Below, piece by piece: positions 17,799 through 26,847 of a DNA stretch of 64,000 nucleotides. The translations under genes and the position numbers were made by a program. The notes under the pieces are model-generated. The model saw nothing but the letters and a program-made list of their open reading frames with translations, was not told the DNA's origin and ran no database searches. The stretch spans positions 1 to 64,000 of the forward strand of contig JAAELO010000631.1 in assembly GCA_024226555.1 (NCBI GenBank), given 5' to 3'. Source of the DNA: Desulfobacterales bacterium (lineage in GTDB: Bacteria > Desulfobacterota > Desulfobacteria > Desulfobacterales > JAAELO01). Every line of letters starts with the position of its first letter. Position 1 is the first letter of the stretch.

Positions 17799-18233
17799 CT
17801 ATCTTTTCTTTCTGTTAAAATTCTGTAGATATAGATTTAATCTCATATATGGACCATATTTCATGTCATATTCATGTATATGATTAATAATCCAGCCCTC
17901 TAAATATAATATCATGTCTTCAGTGAAATTATTTGGATCTTCACTTATCCATCTTCTAAAAGTCTGAATTTTCTTAGAAAATTGTCTATGATCTTTTACA
18001 TGATCTTCAGTTTCAGGATATTTATATTTTGCAAGAAAAGCTTCCTCGTTTTTAAAATGAAATTTTACAAATTCCATTAGTTCTACGAGTACGTCAATAA
18101 GCTCATTACTATCTTTTTTCTTTTTTGACTGCACATCTATAATTCTGTTTATATATTTAAATAATCTTTGATAATTTTCATCCATATCAAAAACATTAAC
18201 ACTATGTCTTGCGTCCCACTTCATTTTTTCCAT
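17799..18233 (-). CDS. Bacteriohemerythrin with one altered iron-ligand position
   Basis: A 144-residue single-domain hemerythrin, the usual length. Visible ligands are His59 and Glu63 (FHFKNEE), His78 and His82 (DHVKDH) and His118 and Asp123 (NHIHEYD). In helix A the usual D-x-x-H has Tyr21 in place of His (DMDENYQRL). The family binds a di-iron centre and carries or senses O2. Loss of one ligand could change or weaken the diiron site, and His10 nearby might substitute, though this is speculation. It leads a compact operon with the 56- and 88-residue genes. No signal peptide, so cytoplasmic. Confidence 0.88.
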   Translation of the reverse strand: MEKMKWDARHSVNVFDMDENYQRLFKYINRIIDVQSKKKKDSNELIDVLVELMEFVKFHFKNEEAFLAKYKYPETEDHVKDHRQFSKKIQTFRRWISEDPNNFTEDMILYLEGWIINHIHEYDMKYGPYMRLNLYLQNFNRKKR

Positions 18234-18734
18234 TTAATTAAAAACCTTTTTCCTAAAGTTAAAATTGTACTAATAAAAGTATAATTTAAAAAATCGTATT
18301 ATAGAGTATATTTCAGCCTAAGTCTTCTCAAAAAGCTTAATATTAAAATAAAATTGTTTTTCATTTTGTCAAATCGAAAGGAAATCTTAAAAAATAAAAC
18401 AAAATGGTTTAATTTGTTTTATGTATTTTCGTATATTTTGCACAAAGTCGCTATATAAATCATAATTCAAATAAATTATAAAGACTAAAGATTTCCCTGG
18501 GCCGAAAGGAAATTAATAATAACTATATTTTGATCAAATCACAAAAAAACATAATATTTTGAAACCAAATTCATAATTATTAGATATTCCCATGAAATAA
18601 GTTTGATTTTTTATACTATAATTGCTAACAGGTCAAAGATTCAAAATATCTTTTTGTTTTTATTTTAGGATTCGAAGAGTCTCCTTTTTAAACGACTCAA
18701 AATTAAAATCAGAAAAAAACTGGAGAAAAGACAA
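18234..18734. other. Divergent intergenic region, hemerythrin/astC
   Basis: Five hundred AT-rich bases between two divergently transcribed operons, so promoters for both should be here. I see no strong hairpin, repeat or small ORF. GGAG at 18722-18725 is the ribosome-binding site of the aminotransferase gene. Confidence 0.5.
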
Positions 18735-19952
18735 ATGAGTCAGAATTTTTCTGTGACCAGAGAACTATTTGATGATGTAATGGTACCCAACTATTCACCG
18801 GGCAACAAGATACCTGTAAAAGGTCTTGGGTCAAGAGTATGGGATCAGGATAATCGGGAATATATCGATTTTGCCGGTGGCATTGCAGTTACATCACTTG
18901 GACATTCACATCCTAAACTTGTTGAAACATTACAAACTCAAGGGGCCAAAATCTGGCACCTCAGTAATGTGCTTGCAAATGAACCAGCTATTCGGCTTGC
19001 AAAAAAACTTACAGATTCCACTTTTGCTGAAAAAGTATTTTTTTCTAACTCAGGTGGTGAAGCTAATGAAGCTGCTTTAAAGTTAGCAAGGAAATATGCT
19101 TCTGTAAATTTTGGTGAAGATAAAAATGAGATAATTGCTTTTGAACAAAGCTTTCATGGCAGAACCTTATTTACAGTAACAGTTGGAGGTCAACCAAAAT
19201 ATACTGAAGGTTTTGGACCTCTTCCACAAGGAATTAAGCATGTAAAATTTAATGATATCGATTCATTAAAGAATGCAATTTCTGATAAGACATGTGCTGT
19301 TATTGTTGAACCTATACAGGGTGAGGGTGGTATTTTAAGCCCTGAACCAGGGTATCTAAAAGACGTTAAGGCTTTGTGCAAAAAAAATAATGCTCTTTTG
19401 ATTTATGATGAAGTTCAAACTGGTATGGGAAGAACCGGAAAACTTTATGCATATATGAATGAAGGTGTGGAACCGGATATACTTACAAGTGCAAAAGGAC
19501 TTGGAGGTGGTTTTCCAATCGGTGCAATGCTCACAACAAATAAAGTTTCTGAATGTTTTCATGTGGGAACACATGGAAGTACCTATGGTGGTAATCCTCT
19601 TGGAGCTGCTATTGCTGAAACTGTTCTTGATATAGTTAATACTGAAGAAGTTCTTGATGGTGTTATTAAGAAACGTGAACTTTTTATCAGCGGTATCAAC
19701 AAAATAAATGACGAATTTAAAGTATTTAAAGAGATCCGGGGTATGGGCCTTTTAATTGGCTTACAGGTTGAAGATATTTATAAAGGAAAAGCCAAGCAAT
19801 TTGTAAATGCTGCTTTAGATCTTGGACTAATGTTACTTATTGCAGGTCCGGATGTTGTCCGTATAGCTCCTTCTTTAATTATACCTGATAAAGATATAGA
19901 AGAGGGTCTTTTGCTATTCAAAAAAGCAATTGAAAAGGTTGTTACAGCATAA
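18735..19952 (+). CDS. astC: Succinylornithine/acetylornithine aminotransferase
   Basis: A 405-residue class-III PLP aminotransferase. Motifs in order: FAGGIAVTSLGHSHP near the N-terminus, the PLP-phosphate loop SNSGGEANEAALK, YDEVQTGMGRTGK with the Asp that contacts the pyridine nitrogen, and TSAKGLGGGFP with the Schiff-base lysine. Length and motifs fit the ArgD/AstC family. Those enzymes act on acetylornithine in biosynthesis and succinylornithine in catabolism. The presence of astA and astB in the same direction downstream favours the catabolic role, producing succinylglutamate semialdehyde. Sequence alone does not exclude a dual ArgD role. Confidence 0.88.
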   Translation: MSQNFSVTRELFDDVMVPNYSPGNKIPVKGLGSRVWDQDNREYIDFAGGIAVTSLGHSHPKLVETLQTQGAKIWHLSNVLANEPAIRLAKKLTDSTFAEKVFFSNSGGEANEAALKLARKYASVNFGEDKNEIIAFEQSFHGRTLFTVTVGGQPKYTEGFGPLPQGIKHVKFNDIDSLKNAISDKTCAVIVEPIQGEGGILSPEPGYLKDVKALCKKNNALLIYDEVQTGMGRTGKLYAYMNEGVEPDILTSAKGLGGGFPIGAMLTTNKVSECFHVGTHGSTYGGNPLGAAIAETVLDIVNTEEVLDGVIKKRELFISGINKINDEFKVFKEIRGMGLLIGLQVEDIYKGKAKQFVNAALDLGLMLLIAGPDVVRIAPSLIIPDKDIEEGLLLFKKAIEKVVTA

Positions 19953-19979
19953 GTTTGCTGATAATTTAAATAATATATA

Positions 19980-20014
19980 GGGAACCTCTAATAATTAAAT
20001 TTTTAGAGGTTCCA
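19980..20014. repeat. Solo inverted-repeat hairpin of the MITE-like family
   Basis: GGAACCTCTAA pairs with TTAGAGGTTCC over 11 bases. It lies just after the astC stop and could also serve as a terminator. It is the two ends of the larger element without its middle. Confidence 0.7.
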
Positions 20015-20025
20015 TAAGAACTTTA

Positions 20026-20155
20026 GGGAATCTCTAAAATCATCCCTTTGATCGAACTACATCGTTGTTCGAAATAAAAAACTGTTGTAAAATCGCCTCG
20101 TTATTTATTTCTTACCCTTGTATTTCAACCAAATTTATAGTTTTTAGAGGTTCCC
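20026..20155 (-). repeat. MITE-like element, copy 1 (reverse orientation)
   Basis: It starts GGGAATCTCTAA and ends TTTTTAGAGGTTCCC. Internal landmarks CCTTTGATCGAAC and TTGTATTTCAACC are reverse complements of the GGTCAAAAGG and TTGAAATACAA landmarks of the other copies. It is noncoding and sits between astC and the M20 gene. Confidence 0.75.
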
Positions 20156-20191
20156 TTTATATGATTAAACATCTGTGTGTAGGAGATTCTT

Positions 20192-21421
20192 TTGATTAAA
20201 TATATACCTTACCTTGATTGGCTCGAAAGCCAGTATGAGCTCATGTATCAGTCTCTATTTGAAGTCTGTGATATTAATTCCGGAAGTTTTAATATTGAAG
20301 GAATTGGCAAGGTACAGAAATATCTTGAAAAACTTGCAAAACCGTTAAATGGTACTATTAGTGAGATTAAACAGAAACCTATGCAGGTTGTTAACTCAAG
20401 AGGAAGAATTGAAAGAATCAATCTTGGTAATACACTTATTATAAAAAAACGACCTGAAGCAAAACTACAAATATTATTGGGAGGGCACATGGATACGGTT
20501 TTCCCTGTAGACAGTCCCTTCCAAAAAACTGAGCATCTGGAAAATAATGTTGTAAAAGGACCAGGTGTTGCAGACCTTAAAGGTGGATTAATTCTCATGT
20601 TTAAGGCTCTTGAAGTTCTTGAAAGGAGCCCCTGGGCAGAATCAATAGGATGGGAAGTTGTTTTAAATCCTGATGAGGAGATTGGTTCTCCTGGTTCCGC
20701 TGAAATATTAAAAGCATGTGCTAAAAGAAATGACCTTGGTATGATATATGAGCCGGCATTTCCAGATGGTAATCTTGCATCTGACAGGAAAGGCAGTGGA
20801 AATTTTACAGTAGTTTGCAGGGGAAAAGCAGTTCATGCAGGTCGTGAATTTCATAATGGCAGGAATGCTATCAGAGCTATATCAGACTTTATTCAGCTTA
20901 TAGATGATCTAAATGGACAGATGGATGATGTTACAATCAATCCGGGATATATTCAGGGTGGTGGTGCAGTAAACATTGTACCGGATCTTGCGATACATAA
21001 ATTCAATGTTAGAATTGCAAGGCCTGAAGATGAATCATGGGTTTTAGACAGATTAAAGAGTGCAGTTAGCAAGATAAATAAAAAAGATGGTATTAATCTT
21101 GAGCTTCATGGGCATTTTAACAGAAAACCCAAAATAATAACGGATTCAAACCAATTCCTTTTTGATGTTGTTCAGGATTGTGGAACCGATCTTGGTATGA
21201 ATCTGTCATACAGGCCAACTGGTGGTTGTTGCGATGGTAACAACCTTGCATCTGCCGGGCTTCCTAATATTGATAATATTGGTGTTCGTGGAGATAATAT
21301 CCATAGTGATGAAGAGTTTATGTATCCTGAAAGTCTGGTTGAAAGAGCTAAATTAAGTGCTTTAATTTTGATGAAACTTGCGTACGGTGAAATTAAGTGG
21401 AATCACAAAAGAGGTCTGTAA
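20192..21421 (+). CDS. M20-family metallohydrolase in the arginine catabolic cluster
   Basis: A 409-residue M20 peptidase/deacylase of the carboxypeptidase G2 type. Zinc and catalytic motifs in order: GGHMDTVFP (His and Asp), GPGVADLKGG (bridging Asp), NPDEEIGSPGS (catalytic and zinc Glu), then DRKGSGNF, the VHAGREFHNGRNA dimerisation domain and a C-terminal HSDEEFM with the last zinc His. The TTG start at 20192 is supported by AGGAG at 20181-20185. It stands between astC and astA on the same strand. I infer that it may cleave N-succinylglutamate, the step normally done by AstE, which is absent here. Another amide substrate is possible. Confidence 0.85.
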   Translation: MIKYIPYLDWLESQYELMYQSLFEVCDINSGSFNIEGIGKVQKYLEKLAKPLNGTISEIKQKPMQVVNSRGRIERINLGNTLIIKKRPEAKLQILLGGHMDTVFPVDSPFQKTEHLENNVVKGPGVADLKGGLILMFKALEVLERSPWAESIGWEVVLNPDEEIGSPGSAEILKACAKRNDLGMIYEPAFPDGNLASDRKGSGNFTVVCRGKAVHAGREFHNGRNAIRAISDFIQLIDDLNGQMDDVTINPGYIQGGGAVNIVPDLAIHKFNVRIARPEDESWVLDRLKSAVSKINKKDGINLELHGHFNRKPKIITDSNQFLFDVVQDCGTDLGMNLSYRPTGGCCDGNNLASAGLPNIDNIGVRGDNIHSDEEFMYPESLVERAKLSALILMKLAYGEIKWNHKRGL

Positions 21422-21474
21422 AAAAACATTATTTTTTATTCATATAAGTTCATAAAATAAAGAGGGTGGCATAT

Positions 21475-22497
21475 ATGATGGTTATACGTCCGGTAGAATC
21501 TTCCGATCTTAACGATGTTAAGTCAATGGCAGATAACTCAGGAATAGGTCTTACCACACTTCCTTCAGATCTTGATCTTTTAAAAGATAAGATCGACATT
21601 GCTACAAAATCATTTAATCAAATTAATAAAGAATCCTATCAGGACAATTATCTTTTTGTACTTGAAGATACAGACAATAAAAAAGTAACAGGTACTACAG
21701 GATTAGTATCACAAGTCGGTATGGAGCAGGCATTTTATAATTATAAACTTGGAACAACTGTTCATGCATCAAGGGAACTTAAAGTTTATAATAAAGTTAA
21801 AACACTCTATTTAACTAATGACTATACTGGTTGTTCTGAATTATGTACTCTTTTCCTGGAGAAAGATTACAGAAAAGATAATAATGGAAAACTGCTGTCA
21901 AAATGCAGATTTCTATTTATGGCGAACAATCCTGAAAAATTTGCAAAAAAAATTATCGCTGAACTTAGAGGATTTACAGATAAAGATGGAAAATCCATGT
22001 TCTGGGAAGGTCTTGGTAGAAAATTCTTCTCAATGGATTTTTCCGAGGCTGATTTTCTTACTGGATTAGGTAAAAAAGCATTTATTGCAGAGCTAATGCC
22101 AAAACATCCTCTTTATATTAACCTTCTTGATAAAGATACTCAGGAAGCAATAGGTAAGGTACATAAGAGCTCCGGACCTGCCATGAATATGATTGAAAAA
22201 GAAGGTTTTAGCTTCCAGGGATATGTTGATATTTTTGACGCTGGTCCTGCTGTTGAAGCTATGCTTAAAGATGTTCGGGCAATAAGAGAAAGCAAATTAT
22301 ATAAAGTTAAAATTGGTGATTTAAAAAAAGGGACTGAAACATATGTAGTTAGCAATACATTATTAAAAGATTTTAGGTGTACGTTAATGGACATAGAGGG
22401 TCCAGACTCTGAATTTATAACTTTAGACAAAGACTCAGCAGAAAAATTATTAGTTAAATCAAACGATAATTTGAGAGCTGTTAAGATGAATCCTTAG
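21475..22497 (+). CDS. astA: Arginine N-succinyltransferase
   Basis: About 340 residues. It begins MVIRPVESSDL and contains the family phrases SGIGLTTLPSD, ELCTLFLEKDYR, FFSMDFSEADFLTG and GKVHKSSGPAMNMIEKEGF, all typical of AstA. It transfers succinyl from succinyl-CoA to arginine, the first step of the AST pathway, in the cytoplasm. The frame opens at a GTG at 21466, but GAGGGTGG at 21462-21469 is the ribosome-binding site and points to the ATG at 21475 (or 21478). It is the third gene of the ast cluster. A MITE-like element separates it from astB. Confidence 0.93.
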   Translation: MMVIRPVESSDLNDVKSMADNSGIGLTTLPSDLDLLKDKIDIATKSFNQINKESYQDNYLFVLEDTDNKKVTGTTGLVSQVGMEQAFYNYKLGTTVHASRELKVYNKVKTLYLTNDYTGCSELCTLFLEKDYRKDNNGKLLSKCRFLFMANNPEKFAKKIIAELRGFTDKDGKSMFWEGLGRKFFSMDFSEADFLTGLGKKAFIAELMPKHPLYINLLDKDTQEAIGKVHKSSGPAMNMIEKEGFSFQGYVDIFDAGPAVEAMLKDVRAIRESKLYKVKIGDLKKGTETYVVSNTLLKDFRCTLMDIEGPDSEFITLDKDSAEKLLVKSNDNLRAVKMNP

Positions 22498-22513
22498 TGA
22501 CAAAATCACATGA

Positions 22514-22674
22514 GGGAATCTAATAACTGTTCTTTTGAACAAATACTGCGTTTATCGAAAAAGGAATCAACCTTTTAAACGTAGGCATTTTTTTTCTCAC
22601 ACAGAGATTTTATAAAATTATAAGCTTTTATAAACGCTGTATTTGAAACAAAACTCAAATTATTAGAGGTTCCC
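22514..22674 (-). repeat. MITE-like element, copy 2 (reverse orientation)
   Basis: It starts GGGAATCTAATAACTG and ends ATTATTAGAGGTTCCC, filling most of the astA-astB gap. The internal CTTTTATAAACGCTGTATTT is the reverse complement of the conserved AAATACAGCGTTTATAAAAG segment of other copies. Confidence 0.75.
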
Positions 22675-22696
22675 ATGATTTAAAAGGAATTAAAGA

Positions 22697-24034
22697 ATGA
22701 AATCTTTTGAGGTTAATTTTGATGGTCTTGTTGGCCCAACCCATAATTACAGCGGACTATCCTATGGTAATGTTGCATCCCTTGAGAATGTAAAAAATGA
22801 TTCAAACCCTAAAGAAGCTGCCAAACAAGGTCTTCTAAAGATGAAAGCCTTAAGTGATATGGGGTTAAAGCAAGGTGTTTTACCACCACATGAAAGACCT
22901 TGTGTTGAAACTTTAAGAACACTTGGTTTTAATGGAAGTGATAAGAAAGTGATAATGAAAGCATCGGAGCAGGTTCCTGAAATATATTCAGCTGTTTGCT
23001 CAGCTTCATGTATGTGGACTGCAAATGCTGCCACGGTTTCTCCAGCTTCAGACACAAAAGATAATAAGGTTCATTTTACACCAGCGAATTTATCTAACAA
23101 ATTTCACAGATCAATAGAATACAAAACAACATCAAGAGTTCTGAAATCAATTTTTAAAAAGGAAAATTTTTTTACTCATCATGATGCCCTGCCACAGGGA
23201 AATCATTTTGGAGATGAAGGAGCCGCTAATCATACAAGATTATGTTCTCAATATGAAGATAAGGGCGTTGAGATATTTGTCTTTGGTAAGTATGCTTTTG
23301 ATGGATCAAAACCATATCCTAAAAAATTTCCGGCAAGACAAACCTTTGAAGCTTCAAGATCTGTAGCCATGATCCATAAATTAAGGGATGATGTTCCTGT
23401 TTTTGTACAGCAAAACCCAGATGTTATAGATTCCGGTGTATTTCATAATGATGTTATTTGTGTAGGTAACAGAAATGTTCTTTTTTTTCATGAAAATGCA
23501 TTTTATGATAGTGAAAATGCACTTAATGAAATTAGGAATAGCTATTCAGGAGATGATCTGCATTTTATTGAGGTTAAGAATGTTGAGGTTCCTGTTGAGG
23601 ACTGTGTAAAATCTTATCTTTTTAACAGTCAGCTAATATCTTTAGATGATAATGAGATGGTTCTGGTTACACCTACAGAATGTGAAGAAACAGATTCAGT
23701 AAAGGAATATTTAGCAAAACTTGTAGAGATGGACAATCCTATACAAAGTGTAAAATCTTTTGATTTGAGACAAAGTATGAGAAACGGAGGAGGTCCTGCT
23801 TGCCTTAGATTCAGGGTTGTTTTAAGCCAGGATGAATTCTGGGCTACTAATCAAAAAACTATAATGAATAACAATTTGTATAATAGTTTGGATAACTGGA
23901 TTGAAAAACATTACAGGGATAGGATGAGTTTTGATGATCTTAAAGATCCTGAAATAGTAACTGAAATTCGGGGGGCTTTGGATGAATTAACCCAAATAAT
24001 GTGTTTGGGTTCAGTATATCCGTTTCAAAAATAG
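22697..24034 (+). CDS. astB: N-succinylarginine dihydrolase
   Basis: A 445-residue enzyme of the guanidine-modifying superfamily. It begins [22 protein letters not shown], and [11 protein letters not shown] is the AstB signature. It continues with a [19 protein letters not shown] block, [19 protein letters not shown] with the catalytic His, and a C-terminal [10 protein letters not shown] with the catalytic Cys. It converts N2-succinylarginine to succinylornithine, ammonia and CO2. It is the last ast gene of the cluster. A strong terminator follows at 24046. No astD follows, so that step must be encoded elsewhere. Confidence 0.95.
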   Translation: MKSFEVNFDGLVGPTHNYSGLSYGNVASLENVKNDSNPKEAAKQGLLKMKALSDMGLKQGVLPPHERPCVETLRTLGFNGSDKKVIMKASEQVPEIYSAVCSASCMWTANAATVSPASDTKDNKVHFTPANLSNKFHRSIEYKTTSRVLKSIFKKENFFTHHDALPQGNHFGDEGAANHTRLCSQYEDKGVEIFVFGKYAFDGSKPYPKKFPARQTFEASRSVAMIHKLRDDVPVFVQQNPDVIDSGVFHNDVICVGNRNVLFFHENAFYDSENALNEIRNSYSGDDLHFIEVKNVEVPVEDCVKSYLFNSQLISLDDNEMVLVTPTECEETDSVKEYLAKLVEMDNPIQSVKSFDLRQSMRNGGGPACLRFRVVLSQDEFWATNQKTIMNNNLYNSLDNWIEKHYRDRMSFDDLKDPEIVTEIRGALDELTQIMCLGSVYPFQK

Positions 24035-24045
24035 TATTTGATTTT

Positions 24046-24080
24046 CAGGGTAGGATTAAGAACCCTACCCTGATTTTATT
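24046..24080. terminator. Terminator between astB and the convergent gene
   Basis: CAGGGTAGG at 24046-24054 pairs with CCTACCCTG ending at 24072 and is followed on the plus strand by ATTTTATTTTC. It separates astB from the convergent gene ending at 24083 and may act for both strands. Confidence 0.8.
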
Positions 24081-24082
24081 TT

Positions 24083-24322
24083 CTACTGAGATTTTATCTC
24101 ATTTTCAAAAAGTTGAACGATAAGATCATAACAGGTTTCATCTATAGTATCTTTTGGCCATCCCTCTTTTTCAAGCTCTTCATTCATTTTATCAATTTCA
24201 AATTTAGCACCATTGTTGATCAGAGAGAAAATATTTTTTAAAACATCTCCAACTTCATTTGCCCTGAATCCACGTCTTACAAAATGAGAATATAATCCAC
24301 TGAAAATAGCCTGAGAATCCAT
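24083..24322 (-). CDS. Small hypothetical protein
   Basis: A 79-residue soluble, probably helical protein starting MDSQAIFSGLYSHFVRRGF. I do not recognise a family. It starts 22 bases after the stop of the 168-residue gene upstream, so the two probably form an operon. No signal peptide or metal motif is visible. Confidence 0.6.
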   Translation of the reverse strand: MDSQAIFSGLYSHFVRRGFRANEVGDVLKNIFSLINNGAKFEIDKMNEELEKEGWPKDTIDETCYDLIVQLFENEIKSQ

Positions 24323-24344
24323 AATTTATCCTTTTAATTAAAAA

Positions 24345-24851
24345 TTAAATCATCTCTAATGAACTAAGATAAGCCTGTACTGCAAGAATAGTTGCACTAA
24401 AAACCTTTGTTCCAATTCCAATAACATCAATATTATCTTTATAACCACAAATCTCACCAAATACATGACCAACTATTTTTGATGGTTCTGAAACAGCCTG
24501 TAGATTATTTAAAGCTTCAATATAAAGATTCAATCTTTCGTTTAAGATATTATAATAATCTATATCTTTTCCTGTGGTACCGGAGGAATAATCTGAAAGA
24601 TTTTTTGAAAATTCATAAACAGTTTTCCAGTACATCTCACCAAGAAGATCTTTATCTTTATTTTTTTCCATGAAATAATTAATGGACCATCCCACAGTAA
24701 CAATTTTCAATATTTGAACTTCATATTCAAGGGTTACCATATTAACTTTTTCATCTTTTGGAAAAGCACCTAAGATGCTTTTAAGATCATTTTGATCAAC
24801 AGAAAAATTAAAAAGATTTTCTTTTGTTTTTTCAAGCAATTCAGTCGTCAA
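24345..24851 (-). CDS. Hypothetical protein, 168 residues
   Basis: A soluble protein predicted to be mostly helical, with no recognised domain. It has a central aromatic segment (VGWSINYFMEKNKDKD) and a hydrophobic C-terminal helix (VFSATILAVQAYLSSLEM). It is the first gene of a two-gene minus-strand unit with the 79-residue gene, divergent from the glycosyltransferase at 24978. Function unknown. Confidence 0.65.
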   Translation of the reverse strand: MTTELLEKTKENLFNFSVDQNDLKSILGAFPKDEKVNMVTLEYEVQILKIVTVGWSINYFMEKNKDKDLLGEMYWKTVYEFSKNLSDYSSGTTGKDIDYYNILNERLNLYIEALNNLQAVSEPSKIVGHVFGEICGYKDNIDVIGIGTKVFSATILAVQAYLSSLEMI

Positions 24852-24977
24852 TTTTATAGAACCTCGATTTATTTTTTAATAATTTTTTGTTTGATCAAAC
24901 TAATATCACTTTAATAGTTGATTTTAAAATGTTTTTTTGTGATATGAGATTAAAAATATAAAATATAAGGTTTGAAA

Positions 24978-26057
24978 ATGAAAAAATTAAAAGTATGTTT
25001 TTTTGAGACATATTTTGGAGGATCACATAGAAGTTTTGCTGAAGGTCTTATTGAAAGATCAATGCATGACATTGAACTATTTACTCTTCCTGAGAAAAAC
25101 TATAAATGGCGTTTAAGAGGATCTGCACTTCATCTTCTAGAAAATAATCTGGATTCAGGTTTTGATGTTCTATTGGTTTCAGATATGTTCAATGTTGCTG
25201 ATTATAAGGCTTACAGAGGTAATAAGGCCTTGCCAGTACTTAATTATTTTCATGAAAATCAGATAACATATCCAAGTAACAATACTATTACTGATTTTAG
25301 TTTAGGGATGATTAATATTACATCAGCAATATGTTCTGATAAAATACTATTTAATTCGAACACACATTATCAGGATTTTATTGATGGAATACCCCCGTTT
25401 TTAGAAAGAGCTCCTGATCATAGGCCTTTATGGGTTGTTAATGAAATTGAAGATAAAAGCTCAGTTCTCTATCCAGGATGCAATTTTGAAAATGAAATTG
25501 AGACATATAAAACAAATGAAGAACCTGTTATAGTTTGGAATCACAGGTGGGATTATGACAAAAAACCCGAATCTTTTTTCAAGGCACTAAGACATCTCAA
25601 AGATAAGAATCTAAAATTTAAAATTGTCATTTTAGGTCAGAACTACGAAAACAAACCTAAACTGTTTAAAAAAGCTGAAGAAGAATTTAAAGATTATATT
25701 TTATTTTCCGGGTATGCAGAGTCGAGAGAAGATTATATTAATTGGCTAAAAAAAGGTGATATAGTCATAAGCACCGCAATACAGGAGAATTTTGGTTATT
25801 CAGTTGTTGAAGCGGTTCATTATGGATGTTTTCCACTATTACCAGACAAATTGTCTTATCCTGAGATAATACCTGAAGATTATCATGAAGATGTGTTATA
25901 TGAAGATATAAATGAGCTTATAATAAAACTTCAATACAGGGTTGAAAATATTCGTTCCTGTGATTCTGTGATTAATGAACTTGCAGGAAGGATGAAAGAA
26001 TATTCATGGAACAGTTCAATTGATAAATACGACAAAGAAATAAGAGATTTGATTTAA
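24978..26057 (+). CDS. tRNA-queuosine mannosyltransferase-like glycosyltransferase (GTDC1/QTMAN family)
   Basis: A 359-residue GT-B glycosyltransferase. The N-terminal half carries FFETYFGGSHRSFAEGL, FTLPEKNYKWRLRGSALHL, LNYFHENQITYP and APDHRPLW. These are the signature blocks of the DUF3524/GTDC1 family, whose animal member transfers mannose to queuosine in tRNA-Asp. The C-terminal half is a GT4-type donor domain with VWNHRWDYDKKPE and STAIQENFGYSVVEAVHYG. AAGG at 24967-24970 favours the ATG at 24978 over an in-frame TTG at 24972. The stop overlaps the start of rsmG, so it is coupled to an RNA-modification gene. Substrate by family inference only. Confidence 0.8.
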   Translation: MKKLKVCFFETYFGGSHRSFAEGLIERSMHDIELFTLPEKNYKWRLRGSALHLLENNLDSGFDVLLVSDMFNVADYKAYRGNKALPVLNYFHENQITYPSNNTITDFSLGMINITSAICSDKILFNSNTHYQDFIDGIPPFLERAPDHRPLWVVNEIEDKSSVLYPGCNFENEIETYKTNEEPVIVWNHRWDYDKKPESFFKALRHLKDKNLKFKIVILGQNYENKPKLFKKAEEEFKDYILFSGYAESREDYINWLKKGDIVISTAIQENFGYSVVEAVHYGCFPLLPDKLSYPEIIPEDYHEDVLYEDINELIIKLQYRVENIRSCDSVINELAGRMKEYSWNSSIDKYDKEIRDLI

Positions 26058-26710
26058 TGGATATAAATTCAGAGAAATGGCTTGAAACTGTAAAAAACGG
26101 GTGCTCAAAATTCAACATAGAAGTATCAGAAAATGAGCTTTCTTTATTCCAGAAATACAGCATTGAGCTTTTAAAATGGAATAGAAAAACAAATTTAACA
26201 TCTATAAAAGATCCATTTGAAGTTGCCGTGAAGCACATAATTGATTCTACGTACCCGGTCAAAATAATTGATGGTGCAAAGAGAATTATCGATTTGGGTT
26301 CAGGTGGTGGATTTCCGGTTATTCCACTAAAAATTTTAAAACCTGAAATATCATTTGTCATGGTTGAATCATCAAGAAAAAAGGTTACTTTTTTAAAACA
26401 TATAATTCGAACATTAAAACTTAAGAATATTGAAGCTGTGAATATTAGATGTGAAGAGCTTTCAAAAGATGATGATTACAAAATGACTTTTGATTTTGCA
26501 ATTTCACGTGCTTTTACAGAGCTTGGAAGATTTATCAATTTAGCAAAACCATTCGTTTCGGAAAAGGGTAAAATTATCGCTATGAAAGGAAGAGAGATAG
26601 ATGAAGAGATAGTTGAGATGAAAAAACTTAATCTTCAATACAGTATTGATAAGTATGAACTTCCATATATTTCAGATAAGAGATCTCAAATTATAATATC
26701 ACTAGGTTAA
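26057..26710 (+). CDS. rsmG: 16S rRNA (guanine527-N7)-methyltransferase RsmG
   Basis: A 217-residue SAM-dependent methyltransferase of normal RsmG length. Motifs: LLKWNRKTNLTSIKDP, the SAM loop IDLGSGGGFPVIPL, VESSRKKVTFL and ISRAFTELGRF. It methylates N7 of G527 in 16S rRNA. The start overlaps the stop of the preceding glycosyltransferase gene by one base. The gene is monocistronic on its 3' side, followed by a solo repeat hairpin at 26780. Confidence 0.95.
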   Translation: MDINSEKWLETVKNGCSKFNIEVSENELSLFQKYSIELLKWNRKTNLTSIKDPFEVAVKHIIDSTYPVKIIDGAKRIIDLGSGGGFPVIPLKILKPEISFVMVESSRKKVTFLKHIIRTLKLKNIEAVNIRCEELSKDDDYKMTFDFAISRAFTELGRFINLAKPFVSEKGKIIAMKGREIDEEIVEMKKLNLQYSIDKYELPYISDKRSQIIISLG

Positions 26711-26779
26711 AAGGTTTGAAAAACCTTTTAATCCTTGACTTTATTCGAAAATCTAAGATAATAAAAAGTTTTTTATATT

Positions 26780-26818
26780 GGGAACCTAATAATCAAAATT
26801 AAGTTATTGGAGGTTCCC
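26780..26818. repeat. Solo inverted-repeat hairpin of the MITE-like family
   Basis: GGGAACCTAATAA pairs with TTATTGGAGGTTCCC, with one bulged base. It lies 30 bases before the ileS start and would fold in the ileS leader if transcription starts upstream of it. Confidence 0.65.
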
Positions 26819-26847
26819 TAAATTAAATCCGCATATTGGAGAGAAAA

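Noticed and set aside
18240..18734. Searching the astC leader for an arginine-repressor-like operator or attenuator
   Set aside because: No convincing palindrome, leader peptide with arginine codons or terminator hairpin could be found by eye.
19981..20160. Considering the repeats upstream of the M20 gene as a riboswitch
   Set aside because: The same sequence occurs in many unrelated gaps and in both orientations, which fits a dispersed element, not a gene-specific riboswitch.
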